In this document: positions 27,685 through 38,791 of the stretch, piece by piece | How the letters are laid out: every line of letters begins with the position of its first letter | How positions within the stretch are numbered: the first letter of the stretch is position 1 | Assembly: GCA_965205785.1 (NCBI GenBank) | Contig: OZ242188.1 | Span: forward strand, 186,001 to 250,000 | From: BJGV01 sp965205785 | GTDB lineage: Bacteria; Pseudomonadota; Gammaproteobacteria; Burkholderiales; Nitrosomonadaceae | Length of the DNA: 64,000 bases | Reading direction: 5' to 3' | Translations under genes and position numbers: made by a program | Notes under the pieces: model-generated | What the model was told of the DNA's origin: nothing | The model's database searches: none | What the model saw: the letters and a program-made list of their open reading frames with translations, nothing else

Positions 27685-30600
27685 TTAATGTAATCTGGTT
27701 ACAATCGGATCTTCCCAAGTACCTGTAATATTATATTCATGAGGTTTAATTGAACCTTTTTGGGCCTTATTAACAATTATCGTTGCTATATCAACCACAG
27801 GAGTCGCTAATCCTAATGAAGGGGTGACCATAAAACGAAGCTTATATGTCTCTGAGAACAAATTTACTTCTCCATTCATTTTTACATCAGCGGCAGGACC
27901 TCCAATTCTGAGGTTATCTGTACTCATTATGCCTTCAATGATACTAGCACTCCCAGAAATCTTGTCAAAACCAAATCCGTCAGCATACACATCCCTGAAA
28001 TCTAAAATCACCCTCCTTGGTAGAGCTTTCAGATCAAATATACCAAATAATTTTCCAATACCTAACTCGAATTTAGGAAACTGTCCATTCCGTGCCTGTA
28101 TCTTAACTTTACCAGATAGCGTTTTATAACTTATTGCCTGGGGCCCTCCTAGCCACGACAAATCACCATCAATACTCCCTCTTCCACGTTTAATTCGATC
28201 TGGATAACCAAAGCGTGTTAAAAACTTGTTAAGATCACTCGCTTCCAGTTTAATATTCATATCCATACGTGGGGCAACAGAACGATTTTTCCATATTCCA
28301 TCTGCAATAAACGAGCTGTCTTGATTGGCTATATATAACTCCTCGATACTCCATCCTTCCTCTTTTTGCATTGCAATTAATTCAAGTTTACCGAGGTTCT
28401 TCTTACTGATAACAAACTTTTCAACTAATATATCAAGTGTAGGCAAGTCCCTTACAACCTGCTGTTTTTTAACTACTGGTGACTCAATTGGGTAAATAGC
28501 AGGTACAGTTAACTTTTTAAATCGTCCGACCACCTTACCCTGATTTTGTGGGGACCAATTAACCTTACCGGAAATTTCTTTACTTAAGAGTGTGGAATAC
28601 CAGTCTCTATCTCTCAAATTAGCATTTAATGTCAAACCATTAAAGCGCCTACCAAAAAGATCAAGTACTCCAATATGCAAGTCAATTCTAGATAGGCCTA
28701 AATTAATCTTACTTCCTTCACCAGGTTTCTTAAAAGAGTTGAATTGATCGAATAGATCACGCCATTTATCCAATTGTAGCTTTGGTAATTCACCTGCTAG
28801 CAACATGCCTGACCTAGGTAATTTGGCAGAGCTAGAGCCAACCAAAATTAAACCTTGCTCTGCATGATATTTGCCTAACTCATCATTAGATAATACAATT
28901 TTTGCTGAAACTTGTTTCCCATAATTCATTTTCATGAAACTCTGCTTCAGATCGATAATATTCTTTTCTATTCTTAATGGAACTATATCAGTAGAATTTT
29001 TTGAGAAAGGCTCTGGAAAATCTGAAACAAGCCCCTGTAACGAGGATTTAATTAAGACGTTAGCTCCCTTATCACCAGTCTTATCTTGAATTTTAACAAC
29101 AGCACTCCAATCAGTACTTCCGTGTATGTATTTTGTCCAAAAACGTGCGGCGTTAGTAGGTTTACCTTGATTAAATTGGAGTAGGTTATCAAGATTGATT
29201 TTACCAACGGCAGTAAGGTTTATACCACCATTCTGTACAACGGTAGAGTTGATTGATACCGCGCCCCCAAGTATCTGGGCTCTTATTTTCTCTGTTTCAA
29301 TAGTAGATTCAGTGAAACTAAGAACACCATTTATTTTTTCTAAATTAGGCATATGCAGGCCAGGATCGATCCTATTATTATTAAACTGATAATTACCGGT
29401 CACCTTGATACCATTAGAAAATGGTAAAGGAATAGACAAATTTAGCAGTAATTCACCATTCCCAGTAATATTGAGATTATCAATTACATCAGGAGTAAAC
29501 ATATCGACTACATGATCAGCAGAAAACTTTAGAAACTGCTTTGTAGCCCCTGAAGCCACACCATTAATTTGTAGCCTAACGTCTGGCACCATCATGTCAT
29601 CGATCTGTACTTTAACGTTGCTTAAGTTAGTACCTAACATTGAAGCCCGTGAAGCATTAATTTCCATAGAGCTGCCCTGAAATAATAGACTTGCATGTAT
29701 ACCTTCTATCTTTGGCCAACCTGAAACGTAATCTAGCACCCCATTCGTAGCTTTCATACTTATTTGGAAAATACCATGTTTATTATTCCTGAAAGGAAAT
29801 GAAGCTAAATGTCCTTTAAGTCGAAATTTCACATCACTTATCTCGCCAGAAATTATCGACTTACTAAGCCATTCATGAGGAAATTTATCTAAAATTGGTA
29901 AATAGTATCCTACAAAACTCGCGTCTCCGCGCGTCAGAAATCCTACTAAATCAATTTCACCGGGACCATCATGCTCAGTGTGGTAAGTACCATGAACACC
30001 ACCAGAAGCATGACTATTTCCAAATGAAATATTATTAAATTTAATTTTAATTGTGTCATTATCATTCAAAGGGACCCAACTAATACTGCCGGTAAACGTA
30101 TCAAATAACATTGTCTTCTGGAATAGATCAGGCAGGTTAATACTAACCTTTTGTGAATCAATATTTAGTTTCCCACCTTTCTCATTTGTATCTATATTTC
30201 CGCTGATGCCTCTAAATTCTGGTAGTGACCCAAAACTATTCATTCCTATATTATTAAACTTCCCTTTCATACTTAAATTTACAGGATTCGACCACACACC
30301 ACCCCATTTCGCTTGCATACTATGAATCTCGCCATGTGGTAACAGCTTATTAAATTGGTCACGTATAGATCCATCTATAGGAAGATATTCCATCAACTCT
30401 CCTAGGGTCTCAAGGTCTAACCTCTTTACACTCAGTTTTCCACTTTGTTGCCCCCCGTCATGAGCCAAAATATCTTGTAGTAAAAAATCTGCCGGTTTTA
30501 ATATGCGTTCTCCACGAATTGAAGCCCCTAACTGGTGAGCAAATAATTCGGAGCCTTTGCCAGCCTTATTACTTATCTTTTTCCATCCCACCCTGCCCTG

Positions 30601-31524
30601 AAGAGATACAAGATCTAGCTCTGGTAATTTATGTGTTAAGCGTGTTTTAACATTTTTTAGACGTACATCTGCTGTCAGGCGTTCTATATCCCCTTTATCA
30701 ATATTGATCCACATCCGAATCGCTCCGGCACCACGATTGATCTCAGTTGTCTCTAAAACCGGGAACCAGGATTGCCAAGCAGCAATATCTGCATAATATA
30801 ATTTGACGAATAATTGTCCTTGCCATTGTTCGGGTATATTCAGTTGATTCCCAGTAAAATCTCCACGGATATCAAGAGGTGAAGCAAGCTTGGCTGGAGG
30901 AATAGCACGCAGACCAAAACGATGATGATTACTATTATTTTCCAAATGCAAACTGACCGCCTTAAATTCTAATAACGGCGCATCATATTTCTCATCTTTC
31001 CAAAATATATGCGCATTTACAACATCGACACGGCTCTGATAAAGCAACCAGTTCAGAAAACCACTTTGACTTGCCGCCTGATCCCTGTCAAGCGCAATGC
31101 CAGCAACATGTAAAACACCATTGGAATCACGATAAACAGTAAGGTTAGGCTGATCAATCTTAATTTCATGAAAGCGTAATTCACCAAATAATAATGAGCG
31201 CCATGCTGGAATACTCTCCAGTCTGTTTAGCATCAATGCAGGCTTACCTTCATTATCATGCACCTTTACCTTGCGTAGTATCAAATGAGGATGCAAACCA
31301 TCCCAATGCGCACTAATTGAGTCTATTGTCACGTGCTGTCCAGCAGCCTGAGAAATTGCATAAGCAATGTCAGTCCGATAACGTTCAATGTCAGGCAGTA
31401 GCCAATACCTCAAAATCAGATGTGACAATCCGATAACAGCCACCAAGACAAGCAGACACCACGCTAGAAATCGGAACAAAAAGCCGCTACGCTGTACAAG
31501 AGGTAAAATTGCTGACAAGTTCAA
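27685..31524 (-). CDS. YhdP-family AsmA-like envelope protein
   Basis: A very long protein (1279 residues) with one N-terminal membrane helix (about 16-38) followed by an almost all-beta periplasmic part. The start segment, the DUF3971-like middle and the C-terminal AsmA-like region (about 1080-1250, with LDFRDVYADGFGFDKISGSASI and GPAADVKMNGEVNL) are characteristic. In E. coli YhdP belongs to the AsmA-like set that moves phospholipids to the outer membrane through a beta-groove bridge. It diverges from glnE, with 215 bases between the starts. Confidence 0.92.
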   Translation of the reverse strand: MNLSAILPLVQRSGFLFRFLAWCLLVLVAVIGLSHLILRYWLLPDIERYRTDIAYAISQAAGQHVTIDSISAHWDGLHPHLILRKVKVHDNEGKPALMLNRLESIPAWRSLLFGELRFHEIKIDQPNLTVYRDSNGVLHVAGIALDRDQAASQSGFLNWLLYQSRVDVVNAHIFWKDEKYDAPLLEFKAVSLHLENNSNHHRFGLRAIPPAKLASPLDIRGDFTGNQLNIPEQWQGQLFVKLYYADIAAWQSWFPVLETTEINRGAGAIRMWINIDKGDIERLTADVRLKNVKTRLTHKLPELDLVSLQGRVGWKKISNKAGKGSELFAHQLGASIRGERILKPADFLLQDILAHDGGQQSGKLSVKRLDLETLGELMEYLPIDGSIRDQFNKLLPHGEIHSMQAKWGGVWSNPVNLSMKGKFNNIGMNSFGSLPEFRGISGNIDTNEKGGKLNIDSQKVSINLPDLFQKTMLFDTFTGSISWVPLNDNDTIKIKFNNISFGNSHASGGVHGTYHTEHDGPGEIDLVGFLTRGDASFVGYYLPILDKFPHEWLSKSIISGEISDVKFRLKGHLASFPFRNNKHGIFQISMKATNGVLDYVSGWPKIEGIHASLLFQGSSMEINASRASMLGTNLSNVKVQIDDMMVPDVRLQINGVASGATKQFLKFSADHVVDMFTPDVIDNLNITGNGELLLNLSIPLPFSNGIKVTGNYQFNNNRIDPGLHMPNLEKINGVLSFTESTIETEKIRAQILGGAVSINSTVVQNGGINLTAVGKINLDNLLQFNQGKPTNAARFWTKYIHGSTDWSAVVKIQDKTGDKGANVLIKSSLQGLVSDFPEPFSKNSTDIVPLRIEKNIIDLKQSFMKMNYGKQVSAKIVLSNDELGKYHAEQGLILVGSSSAKLPRSGMLLAGELPKLQLDKWRDLFDQFNSFKKPGEGSKINLGLSRIDLHIGVLDLFGRRFNGLTLNANLRDRDWYSTLLSKEISGKVNWSPQNQGKVVGRFKKLTVPAIYPIESPVVKKQQVVRDLPTLDILVEKFVISKKNLGKLELIAMQKEEGWSIEELYIANQDSSFIADGIWKNRSVAPRMDMNIKLEASDLNKFLTRFGYPDRIKRGRGSIDGDLSWLGGPQAISYKTLSGKVKIQARNGQFPKFELGIGKLFGIFDLKALPRRVILDFRDVYADGFGFDKISGSASIIEGIMSTDNLRIGGPAADVKMNGEVNLFSETYKLRFMVTPSLGLATPVVDIATIIVNKAQKGSIKPHEYNITGTWEDPIVTRLH

Positions 31525-31739
31525 TAAATTGTTCCAGTTTTGCCGCCAGGAAGGTACGCTCTACTCTGCCTAGACAGAAAATACCAAAATATGTTTCAAG
31601 ACCTAGCCTGATTGATAAAATATGGTTATACCTATCTGATACGATAATACGTTTCTTTAAAAAGACTTCAAACATATTATATTGACACTAATTAAATAAC
31701 CAGTTTAGAGAAATTTATTGTAACCCTGAATCCTCAACA

Positions 31740-34523
31740 ATGCATCCAACCAATAATTTTACTGAAGAGAGTATCCGTTCTAGCCTAACTTCTAGTCGCT
31801 ATGCGCAACGTATATTGGAAAGTGAACCTGATTTATGGGCGGAACTTATAGATAAGATTCAGCATCCGTTTCAGAAAAAACAAATGCAAGCATATCTGAA
31901 TACTTTTCCAAATGCTGTTAATGATAAGGATGCTCTCTATAACGCCCTCCGAAATCTACGAAAGCGTGTAATGCTACATCTAGCAGCAAGAGATCTTAGT
32001 GGGCTAGCTGATCTTTCTGAAGTTATGGCATGCATGACTAATTTGGCTGAAGTTACTATTCGTTATTCACTACAGTGTCACCAAAATTGGTTTGCCATGC
32101 CAGAAGAGTATGGAGTGCCTATTGGAAATATTTCTGGAACCAATCAGGAGATGCTGGTAATCGCGATGGGTAAGCTAGGTGGAGGCGAACTTAATGTATC
32201 ATCAGATGTTGATCTAATATTTTGTTATCCAGAAGATGGTGAAACCAATGGAAAGAATTCCATTTCAAATAATGATTTTTTTGCACGACTTGGGCGAAAA
32301 TTAATTGCAAGTCTCAATAATATTACTGCTAATGGATATGTGTTTCGTGTTGACATGCGTCTACGTCCCTATGGTGAGAGTGGCCCTTTAGTAATGAGTT
32401 TTGCAATGTTGGAAGAATATCTTGTTACTCAGGGGCGTGAGTGGGAACGCTATGCCTGGATTAAAAGCCGGATACTAGTGGGTTCAGACACTATAAAACT
32501 GACTCTTCAAGACCAAATAATACAGCCCTTTATATTCCGAAAATATCTAGATTTTGGCGCCTATGAGTCTATGCGTGAAATGCATTCACAAATCCGGCAA
32601 GAGGTGAGTCGCCGAGAAATACACAATGATATTAAGCTTGGACCAGGCGGTATTCGTGAAATTGAGTTTATTGCTCAAGTATTTCAATTAATACGTGGTG
32701 GCCGTAATACAGAACTACGTATCCGCCCAACACTTGCTGTTTTAAGATATCTACGTGAGAAAAAAAAGCTGGATGTAAATACTGTTACAGAGCTTACAAA
32801 CGCCTATATCTTCTTACGTAATCTAGAGCATCGCCTACAATATCTGGATGACCAGCAAACCCAAACATTACCAAATAACTCGGCAGATCAGAACTTAATT
32901 ACATGCGCAATGGGCTTCACAAATTACGATCATTTTCTACAAAAGCTTGATACCCATCGAATCAATGTAACCCGGCACTTTGAACAAGTCTTTACTAATC
33001 CAAATAAGTCAGAAGCACATAATACACTTACATGGCTTTGGAGCGACCAAGCTGAAAATGAAGAAGAGACTGTAGCTACCATTGCACAATTTGGAAATAT
33101 GGGGTTTCCTAATCCAGATAAGATTCTAGTTTATTTACAAAAATTCCGTAACAGTACTCGATACAGACAGCTACCAAATTCAAGTAGAAAAAGAATCAAT
33201 ATGTTGATTCCTATCTTAATCGAGGCTTCTGTTAAGTTTCCACCTGCAGACACAACTTTAGAACGTATTTTACAATTACTAGAGAGTATCAGTGGACGCG
33301 CATCTTACCTCTCATTACTACAGGAGCATCCTCAAGCACTGGAACGAATAGCCAAATTAGTTAGTGTTAGTCAATGGGCTTGCGAGTATTTAACGAATCA
33401 TCCAATTCTCTTGGACGAACTACTTAATGCGACAGACCTACAAAGTAAAATTGATTGGTCCATTTCTAAAATAGAATTATTACAACTATTAAAAAATGCT
33501 AATAAAACAAACGAGAATGACACAGAACATCAAATGGATGTTCTGAGACACTTTCATCATTCAAAGATATTTCAATTGCTTGCCAAAGATCTGGAGGAGT
33601 TATTACCTTTGGAAACTTTGAGCGATCATCTAACAAGTCTTGCAGATTTAATACTTGATATAGTTTTAGGCTTAGCCTGGTCAGGGTTAATTAACAAATA
33701 TCAGGATGATCCTGCCTTTGCTATTATTGGATACGGAAAATTAGGTGGAAAAGAGCTTGGTTATGTATCCGATCTTGATATTATTTTTCTTTACGACGAC
33801 ACTCATCCTGATGCATCAAAAATTTATGCGAAACTAGGCAAACGAATTAATTCCTGGCTTACTAGCTATACTTCAGCAGGACTATTGTATAAAACAGACT
33901 TACGTTTACGTCCTAATGGAATAAGTGGCCTACTAGTAAGTTCTATTGAAGCCTTTAGAGAATATCAAAAACAACAGGCTTGGGTATGGGAGCATCAAGC
34001 ACTAACTCGTGCACGTTTTGTAGCAGGAAACCCCCATGTAGGAGAAGAATTTGAGAAAATTCGTAAGGAAGTCTTATGTCAGCAACGTGATTTGGCAAAC
34101 CTTAAAAAGGAGGTCTTAATCATGCGCCAAAAAATGCTTGACAGCCATCCCAATCCAACTAAATTATTTGATATTAAACATGACCGAGGAGGAATAATTG
34201 ATGTTGAATTTATAGTGCAGTACTTGGTTCTTGGCTATGCACACAAGTACCCAGAACTTACAAATAATATTGGCAACATTGGATTACTTAAACTTTCTGG
34301 AGAACTTGGGCTTATATCTAAATCAGATGCTGAAGCATTACCAAAAGCATACAGAGAGTTTCGACGCATACAGCACCGACTAAGATTAAATACTGATTCA
34401 ACAAAATCAGATAATCAACCAATACAAAATGAGCAGCAAAAATATGCTCGGATTAAGCTCAGTTATCTAGACAAAGCCCATACATCAGTACTTCAATTAT
34501 GGGGAAAAATATTTGGTGTATAG
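31740..34523 (+). CDS. glnE: glutamine synthetase adenylyltransferase/adenylyl-removing enzyme
   Basis: A 927-residue bifunctional enzyme with two nucleotidyltransferase domains. The N-terminal adenylyl-removing domain carries GGGELNVSSDVDLIF (Asp156, Asp158). The C-terminal adenylyl-transfer domain carries GGKELGYVSDLDIIF (Asp about 678 and 680). Both Asp pairs are intact, so both activities should work. It switches glutamine synthetase off and on in response to nitrogen status through PII. It meets the cyclase gene end to end with a 24-base gap. Confidence 0.97.
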   Translation: MHPTNNFTEESIRSSLTSSRYAQRILESEPDLWAELIDKIQHPFQKKQMQAYLNTFPNAVNDKDALYNALRNLRKRVMLHLAARDLSGLADLSEVMACMTNLAEVTIRYSLQCHQNWFAMPEEYGVPIGNISGTNQEMLVIAMGKLGGGELNVSSDVDLIFCYPEDGETNGKNSISNNDFFARLGRKLIASLNNITANGYVFRVDMRLRPYGESGPLVMSFAMLEEYLVTQGREWERYAWIKSRILVGSDTIKLTLQDQIIQPFIFRKYLDFGAYESMREMHSQIRQEVSRREIHNDIKLGPGGIREIEFIAQVFQLIRGGRNTELRIRPTLAVLRYLREKKKLDVNTVTELTNAYIFLRNLEHRLQYLDDQQTQTLPNNSADQNLITCAMGFTNYDHFLQKLDTHRINVTRHFEQVFTNPNKSEAHNTLTWLWSDQAENEEETVATIAQFGNMGFPNPDKILVYLQKFRNSTRYRQLPNSSRKRINMLIPILIEASVKFPPADTTLERILQLLESISGRASYLSLLQEHPQALERIAKLVSVSQWACEYLTNHPILLDELLNATDLQSKIDWSISKIELLQLLKNANKTNENDTEHQMDVLRHFHHSKIFQLLAKDLEELLPLETLSDHLTSLADLILDIVLGLAWSGLINKYQDDPAFAIIGYGKLGGKELGYVSDLDIIFLYDDTHPDASKIYAKLGKRINSWLTSYTSAGLLYKTDLRLRPNGISGLLVSSIEAFREYQKQQAWVWEHQALTRARFVAGNPHVGEEFEKIRKEVLCQQRDLANLKKEVLIMRQKMLDSHPNPTKLFDIKHDRGGIIDVEFIVQYLVLGYAHKYPELTNNIGNIGLLKLSGELGLISKSDAEALPKAYREFRRIQHRLRLNTDSTKSDNQPIQNEQQKYARIKLSYLDKAHTSVLQLWGKIFGV

Positions 34524-34547
34524 CACACTCTACTACTAACAAAAGAC

Positions 34548-35816
34548 TTACTTCTCTACTTTACGCCCTTTAAGCAAATACATTGTTATTTCACCTTTGC
34601 CTTTGACCATGACCTTATGTGGCCCGTCAAATTGATAGTGATTGCGTAACCGGTTATAAGTAGTAGTATCGACCTGGATTTTGCCAGAAACACCATAAGT
34701 GGATAAGCGACTAGCAATATTTACGGTATCGCCCCATAAATCATATACAAGACGTTTAGTACCAATAACTCCACCCACAAGTGGTCCAGTACTAATTCCT
34801 ATGTGAAGACCTAAGTTATATTTCTTGAATTCAGATTTTTCTGTAATTAATTTTGTCATCTCTAAAGTCATATCTGCCATAGCAGAAACATAATCCGAAT
34901 GCACATTAATTAGCCCTCCTGCTGCCATGTATGCATCACCAATTGTCTTAATTTTCTCAAGATTGTATTTTTCAACTAAGGAATCAAAACTAGAAAATAC
35001 TTTATTCAGCAAAACAACCATTTGCTGTGGTGACATTTCTTCAGTTAGACACGTAAAATTTATGATGTCAGCAAATACTACTGTTATGTCAGCATGACCA
35101 TCTGCAATCGTAGTCGATTCCTGCTTGAGTCGCTTTGTTATGTGTGCAGGCAACATATTAAGTAATAAACGCTCGGATTTCTGCTGCTCCAATAACAGTA
35201 ATGAATGCTCTTCATCCAAATGTTTTTTGATAATGTCCTGTTCTCGTACGAAATATCGAACTAACAAGAATATAATAGTGGAAACAACAACAAAATTAAG
35301 ACTAAAGAATACCGCTATAGTCTGGAGAGGAACTCCACTCTCTACACCTGTCATCAGATAATAGTCAAAAAACCCAGATAATGCGTTTAGAACAATATAA
35401 GCAGCAAACCAAGGGACTGATGCACGATAACCGTAAAGAAACATGGCCCCTAATGGTGCCAAGAATGCCCACAGTGCCACACCACTAGAAGTGACATAAT
35501 TACCTATGCTCCATTGCATAACAAATGGAGCAAATAAGAACAGACTCAACTGTATAATACGAAAAACATCAAAATTACGAGTTATAAGAAAAATAGCAAG
35601 AGACGCAACAGAAATGACCTGATAACACAAAGGTACCGTTGTAGAAAACTCAATACCCATAGCCCAATAAATAGCTAGCCACCCTACGACACCAAGATTC
35701 ATCAACCCACAAGTAAGAATTAGCAAATCTTTCTTGAGCTTTGTTTCATCTGTATCGGATGTTATATAGGCTCTTGTTTCTATAGCCTTAGCTAGCCCTT
35801 TACTCTCACTACCCAT
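34548..35816 (-). CDS. membrane-bound class III adenylate cyclase
   Basis: A 422-residue protein: about six membrane helices (30-190), a short helical linker rich in Leu/Glu (195-230) and a class III cyclase domain (242-420). Metal-binding Asp250 (VVFADIINF) and Asp294 (GDAYMAAGG), the purine-selecting pair Lys290 and Asp359 (Lys/Asp suits ATP) and transition-state residues Asn366 and Arg370 are all present. It should therefore make cAMP as a homodimer. The membrane part is probably a sensor of unknown input. It lies alone, convergent with glnE. Confidence 0.92.
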   Translation of the reverse strand: MGSESKGLAKAIETRAYITSDTDETKLKKDLLILTCGLMNLGVVGWLAIYWAMGIEFSTTVPLCYQVISVASLAIFLITRNFDVFRIIQLSLFLFAPFVMQWSIGNYVTSSGVALWAFLAPLGAMFLYGYRASVPWFAAYIVLNALSGFFDYYLMTGVESGVPLQTIAVFFSLNFVVVSTIIFLLVRYFVREQDIIKKHLDEEHSLLLLEQQKSERLLLNMLPAHITKRLKQESTTIADGHADITVVFADIINFTCLTEEMSPQQMVVLLNKVFSSFDSLVEKYNLEKIKTIGDAYMAAGGLINVHSDYVSAMADMTLEMTKLITEKSEFKKYNLGLHIGISTGPLVGGVIGTKRLVYDLWGDTVNIASRLSTYGVSGKIQVDTTTYNRLRNHYQFDGPHKVMVKGKGEITMYLLKGRKVEK

Positions 35817-36159
35817 TAAGCTCTCCGAATACTACAATTAAAAGTTCACTGTAAGCTATAAGTTCTCACAAAAATAGGTGTCGATGATCTTTGAATGATA
35901 TCTTTGGTTAAACCCTGAAATACATATTGTGATATGGGCTTATTTCTATCTGTTTTATCTATATTTACAACGACAAACATTGAGCAAACTTTAGTCTATC
36001 ACTTATATATTATGCACAATAATCATATGTATATAAGTCCTCTATTACCTGAATAAAATATAAAAAGTTAAGATTGGTTAGATAGACTCTCCATGATTTC
36101 ATTCCTTTATAAAAAATGAGTTAGAATATATCTTTCAAATAATTTCTGGAGATTCGTTA
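35817..36159. other. 343-base gap between the cyclase gene and ilvE
   Basis: The two genes diverge from this AT-rich gap. I see no gene or strong hairpin. A GGAG ribosome site for ilvE lies at 36148-36151, 8 bases before its ATG. Confidence 0.6.
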
Positions 36160-37080
36160 ATGTCAATGGCCGATAGAGACGGCATAATTTGGAATGATGG
36201 CGAAATGGTTCCTTGGCGTAATGCCACAACACATGTACTTACTCATACTCTACACTATGGTATGGGGGTATTTGAAGGTGTACGTGCTTACCAAACTGAC
36301 CAAGGTGCTGCCATCTTCCGTCTTTCGGAACATACTGACAGATTATTCAATTCCGCCCATATTTTTATGATGAAAATACCATTCGATAAGAGCACTTTAA
36401 TGAAGGCCCAACTTGAAGTGGTAAAACAAAATAAATTGGAATCATGCTACATTCGTCCTATTGTCTTCTACGGTTCTGAAGACATGGGAATTTCTGCTAA
36501 GAAACTCTCGGTGCATGTGGCTATCGCAGCTTGGCCATGGGGAACATACCTAGGTACAGAAGGGCTTGAGAAAGGTATTCGGGTCAAAACTTCTTCATTC
36601 TCACGCCACCATGTCAATGTCAACATGTGCCGAGCTAAATCAGTCACTACCTACGCCAATTCTATGCTTGCTCATCAAGAGGTAATACATGATGGCTATG
36701 ATGAAGCACTTCTATTAGATGTGAATGGCTATGTCGCAGAAGGATCAGGTGAGAATATTTTTCTCATCAAACACAACAAGATATACACTCCAGATATGAC
36801 CTCTTGTTTAGAAGGGATTACTCGTGCTTCTATCATTGAGCTTGCTGAAGAAATAGGCCTTCCTGTTATAGAAAAGCGTATCACTCGAGATGAAGTGTAT
36901 TGTGCAGATGAAGCATTTTTTACCGGTACTGCTGCAGAAGTCACACCCATTCGTGAGCTTGATAACCGTATTATTGGTAACGGCAGCCGCGGCTCAATCA
37001 CAGCAAAGCTACAAACTATGTTTTTTGATTGTGTAAAAGGAAAATCTAATAACCATGCAAATTGGCTTACGTATATTTGA
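36160..37080 (+). CDS. ilvE: branched-chain amino acid aminotransferase
   Basis: A 306-residue fold-type IV PLP enzyme. It transfers the amino group between glutamate and the keto acids of valine, leucine and isoleucine. The PLP lysine is Lys160 (CRAKSVTTY). The LHYGMGVFEGVRAY segment (31-44) and DVNGYVAEGSGENIF block are typical. The ATG at 36160 has a GGAG site at good spacing. A small zinc-binding protein gene follows 21 bases later. Confidence 0.96.
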   Translation: MSMADRDGIIWNDGEMVPWRNATTHVLTHTLHYGMGVFEGVRAYQTDQGAAIFRLSEHTDRLFNSAHIFMMKIPFDKSTLMKAQLEVVKQNKLESCYIRPIVFYGSEDMGISAKKLSVHVAIAAWPWGTYLGTEGLEKGIRVKTSSFSRHHVNVNMCRAKSVTTYANSMLAHQEVIHDGYDEALLLDVNGYVAEGSGENIFLIKHNKIYTPDMTSCLEGITRASIIELAEEIGLPVIEKRITRDEVYCADEAFFTGTAAEVTPIRELDNRIIGNGSRGSITAKLQTMFFDCVKGKSNNHANWLTYI

Positions 37081-37101
37081 TTATGTCCAATAGATAAAAC
37101 T

Positions 37102-37308
37102 ATGCAAAATCATACTCTCAATAATAATCAACGCCGGATAGAAATCACTAAAGAGGATTTACCTCTTCACTGTCCGGCACCGTCAATGAAATTATGGAAT
37201 TCACATCCTCGTGTATTCCTACCTATAGAAGATACTGGGGAAGTTTTATGCCCCTATTGCGGTACACTTTATACTCTCAAAGATAAAGTATCGACAGAAC
37301 ATCCATAA
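37102..37308 (+). CDS. zf-CHCC zinc-finger domain protein
   Basis: A 68-residue protein with the four-ligand pattern Cys24, His35, Cys50 and Cys53 (CPYC), as in the NDUFS6-like zf-CHCC family. A gene of this type follows ilvE in many betaproteobacteria. Its role in bacteria is unproven. It is probably co-transcribed with ilvE. Confidence 0.88.
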   Translation: MQNHTLNNNQRRIEITKEDLPLHCPAPSMKLWNSHPRVFLPIEDTGEVLCPYCGTLYTLKDKVSTEHP

Positions 37309-37414
37309 CCTAGTTATCTATATTTAAGTAAAAATACATTAATTTGTAGCTCTAACAGAAATACTCATACAGAATCTGAGTACCACTGTATCTAAATGTA
37401 TTACAAACTCTATT

Positions 37415-38791
37415 ATGAACAATCTTCCACATGAAATCTTCAAAGCCTACGACATACGCGGCATTGTCGAAAAGACTTTAACTAATGATATTATTAAAAT
37501 TATTGGCCATTCCATTGGCTCTGAGGCACGAGCTCGTGGCCTCAAATCAATAGCGATAGGGCGTGATGGCAGACTTTCCGGACCTGAGCTCTCATTTTCT
37601 CTTGCTGAAGGGTTACAGAAAAGCGGAATTAACGTATTAGACGTTGGAATGGTAGCCACACCAATGCTTTATCTGGCAGCCCATGAGCTATGTAATTACT
37701 CTGGCGTAATGGTTACTGGTAGTCATAATCCACCAGACTATAATGGTCTGAAAATTGTATTAGGTGGTGAAACATTAGCAGCCCAATCAATACAAAACTT
37801 ACGTGTTCGTATTGAAAAGAATGATCTCATCAATGGTAAAGGTAGTTACAGTAAACAAAATATTACTGAAACGTATCTAAAACGTATTACCAGTGATATC
37901 ACGCTAAAACGTCCCATAAAAATAATAGTGGACTGCGGGAATGGTGTCGCAGGGGCTTTTGCACCAACTCTCTATCGAATGATTGGATGTGAGGTTACAG
38001 AGATTTTTTGTGAAGTGGATGGAACTTTTCCAAATCATCATCCTGACCCGTCTGTTCCGGAAAATTTACGCGATGTAATCCATGCACTCAATACAACTGA
38101 TGCAGAAATAGGGCTTGCATTTGATGGGGATGGAGATCGTTTAGGTATTGTTACAAAAGATGGCAATATTATTTATCCGGACAGGCAGCTAATGTTATTC
38201 GCTGCCGATGTACTATCGAGAAACCCTGGCGGACAGATTATTTTTGATGTGAAATGTACACGCAAATTAGCACCATGGATTGAGTCGCACGGTGGCAAAC
38301 CAATAATGTGGAAAACCGGCCATTCATTTATAAAGGGAAAACTGAAAGAAACGGGTGCTCTGTTAGCAGGTGAAATGAGTGGTCATATTTTTTTCAAAGA
38401 AAGATGGTATGGATTTGACGATGGACTTTATGCAGGAGCACGTTTACTAGAATTACTTAGCCACCAAGAAGATTGTAGTGCCACTCTAAATTCGATTCCT
38501 GATTCAATTAATACACCAGAACTCCAAATTAAGCTTGAAGAAGGTGAGAACTATGCACTAATTGCACAACTACAAAAAAATGCAAGCTTCGCTGATTCAG
38601 AACGGATCGTAACAGTTGATGGGTTACGGGTAGAATACAAAGACGGATTTGGCCTAGCACGCTCCTCCAATACTACACCAGTAGTTGTACTACGCTTTGA
38701 GGCTGACAATCAAATTGCATTAAAACGAATTCAAGATGATTTCCGCAAGGTTATCCTACAAGTTAAACCAGAAACTACTTTACCGTTCTAA
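37415..38791 (+). CDS. phosphomannomutase/phosphoglucomutase
   Basis: A 458-residue alpha-D-phosphohexomutase. The catalytic phosphoserine is Ser103 in VTGSHNPPDYNG; the metal loop DGDGDR is at 237-242 and the sugar-binding loop GEMSGH lies around 328-333. Length and sequence resemble the dual-specificity AlgC/ManB type. It interconverts 6- and 1-phosphates of mannose or glucose for polysaccharide and LPS precursors. It stands about 105 bases after the zinc-finger gene. Confidence 0.95.
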   Translation: MNNLPHEIFKAYDIRGIVEKTLTNDIIKIIGHSIGSEARARGLKSIAIGRDGRLSGPELSFSLAEGLQKSGINVLDVGMVATPMLYLAAHELCNYSGVMVTGSHNPPDYNGLKIVLGGETLAAQSIQNLRVRIEKNDLINGKGSYSKQNITETYLKRITSDITLKRPIKIIVDCGNGVAGAFAPTLYRMIGCEVTEIFCEVDGTFPNHHPDPSVPENLRDVIHALNTTDAEIGLAFDGDGDRLGIVTKDGNIIYPDRQLMLFAADVLSRNPGGQIIFDVKCTRKLAPWIESHGGKPIMWKTGHSFIKGKLKETGALLAGEMSGHIFFKERWYGFDDGLYAGARLLELLSHQEDCSATLNSIPDSINTPELQIKLEEGENYALIAQLQKNASFADSERIVTVDGLRVEYKDGFGLARSSNTTPVVVLRFEADNQIALKRIQDDFRKVILQVKPETTLPF

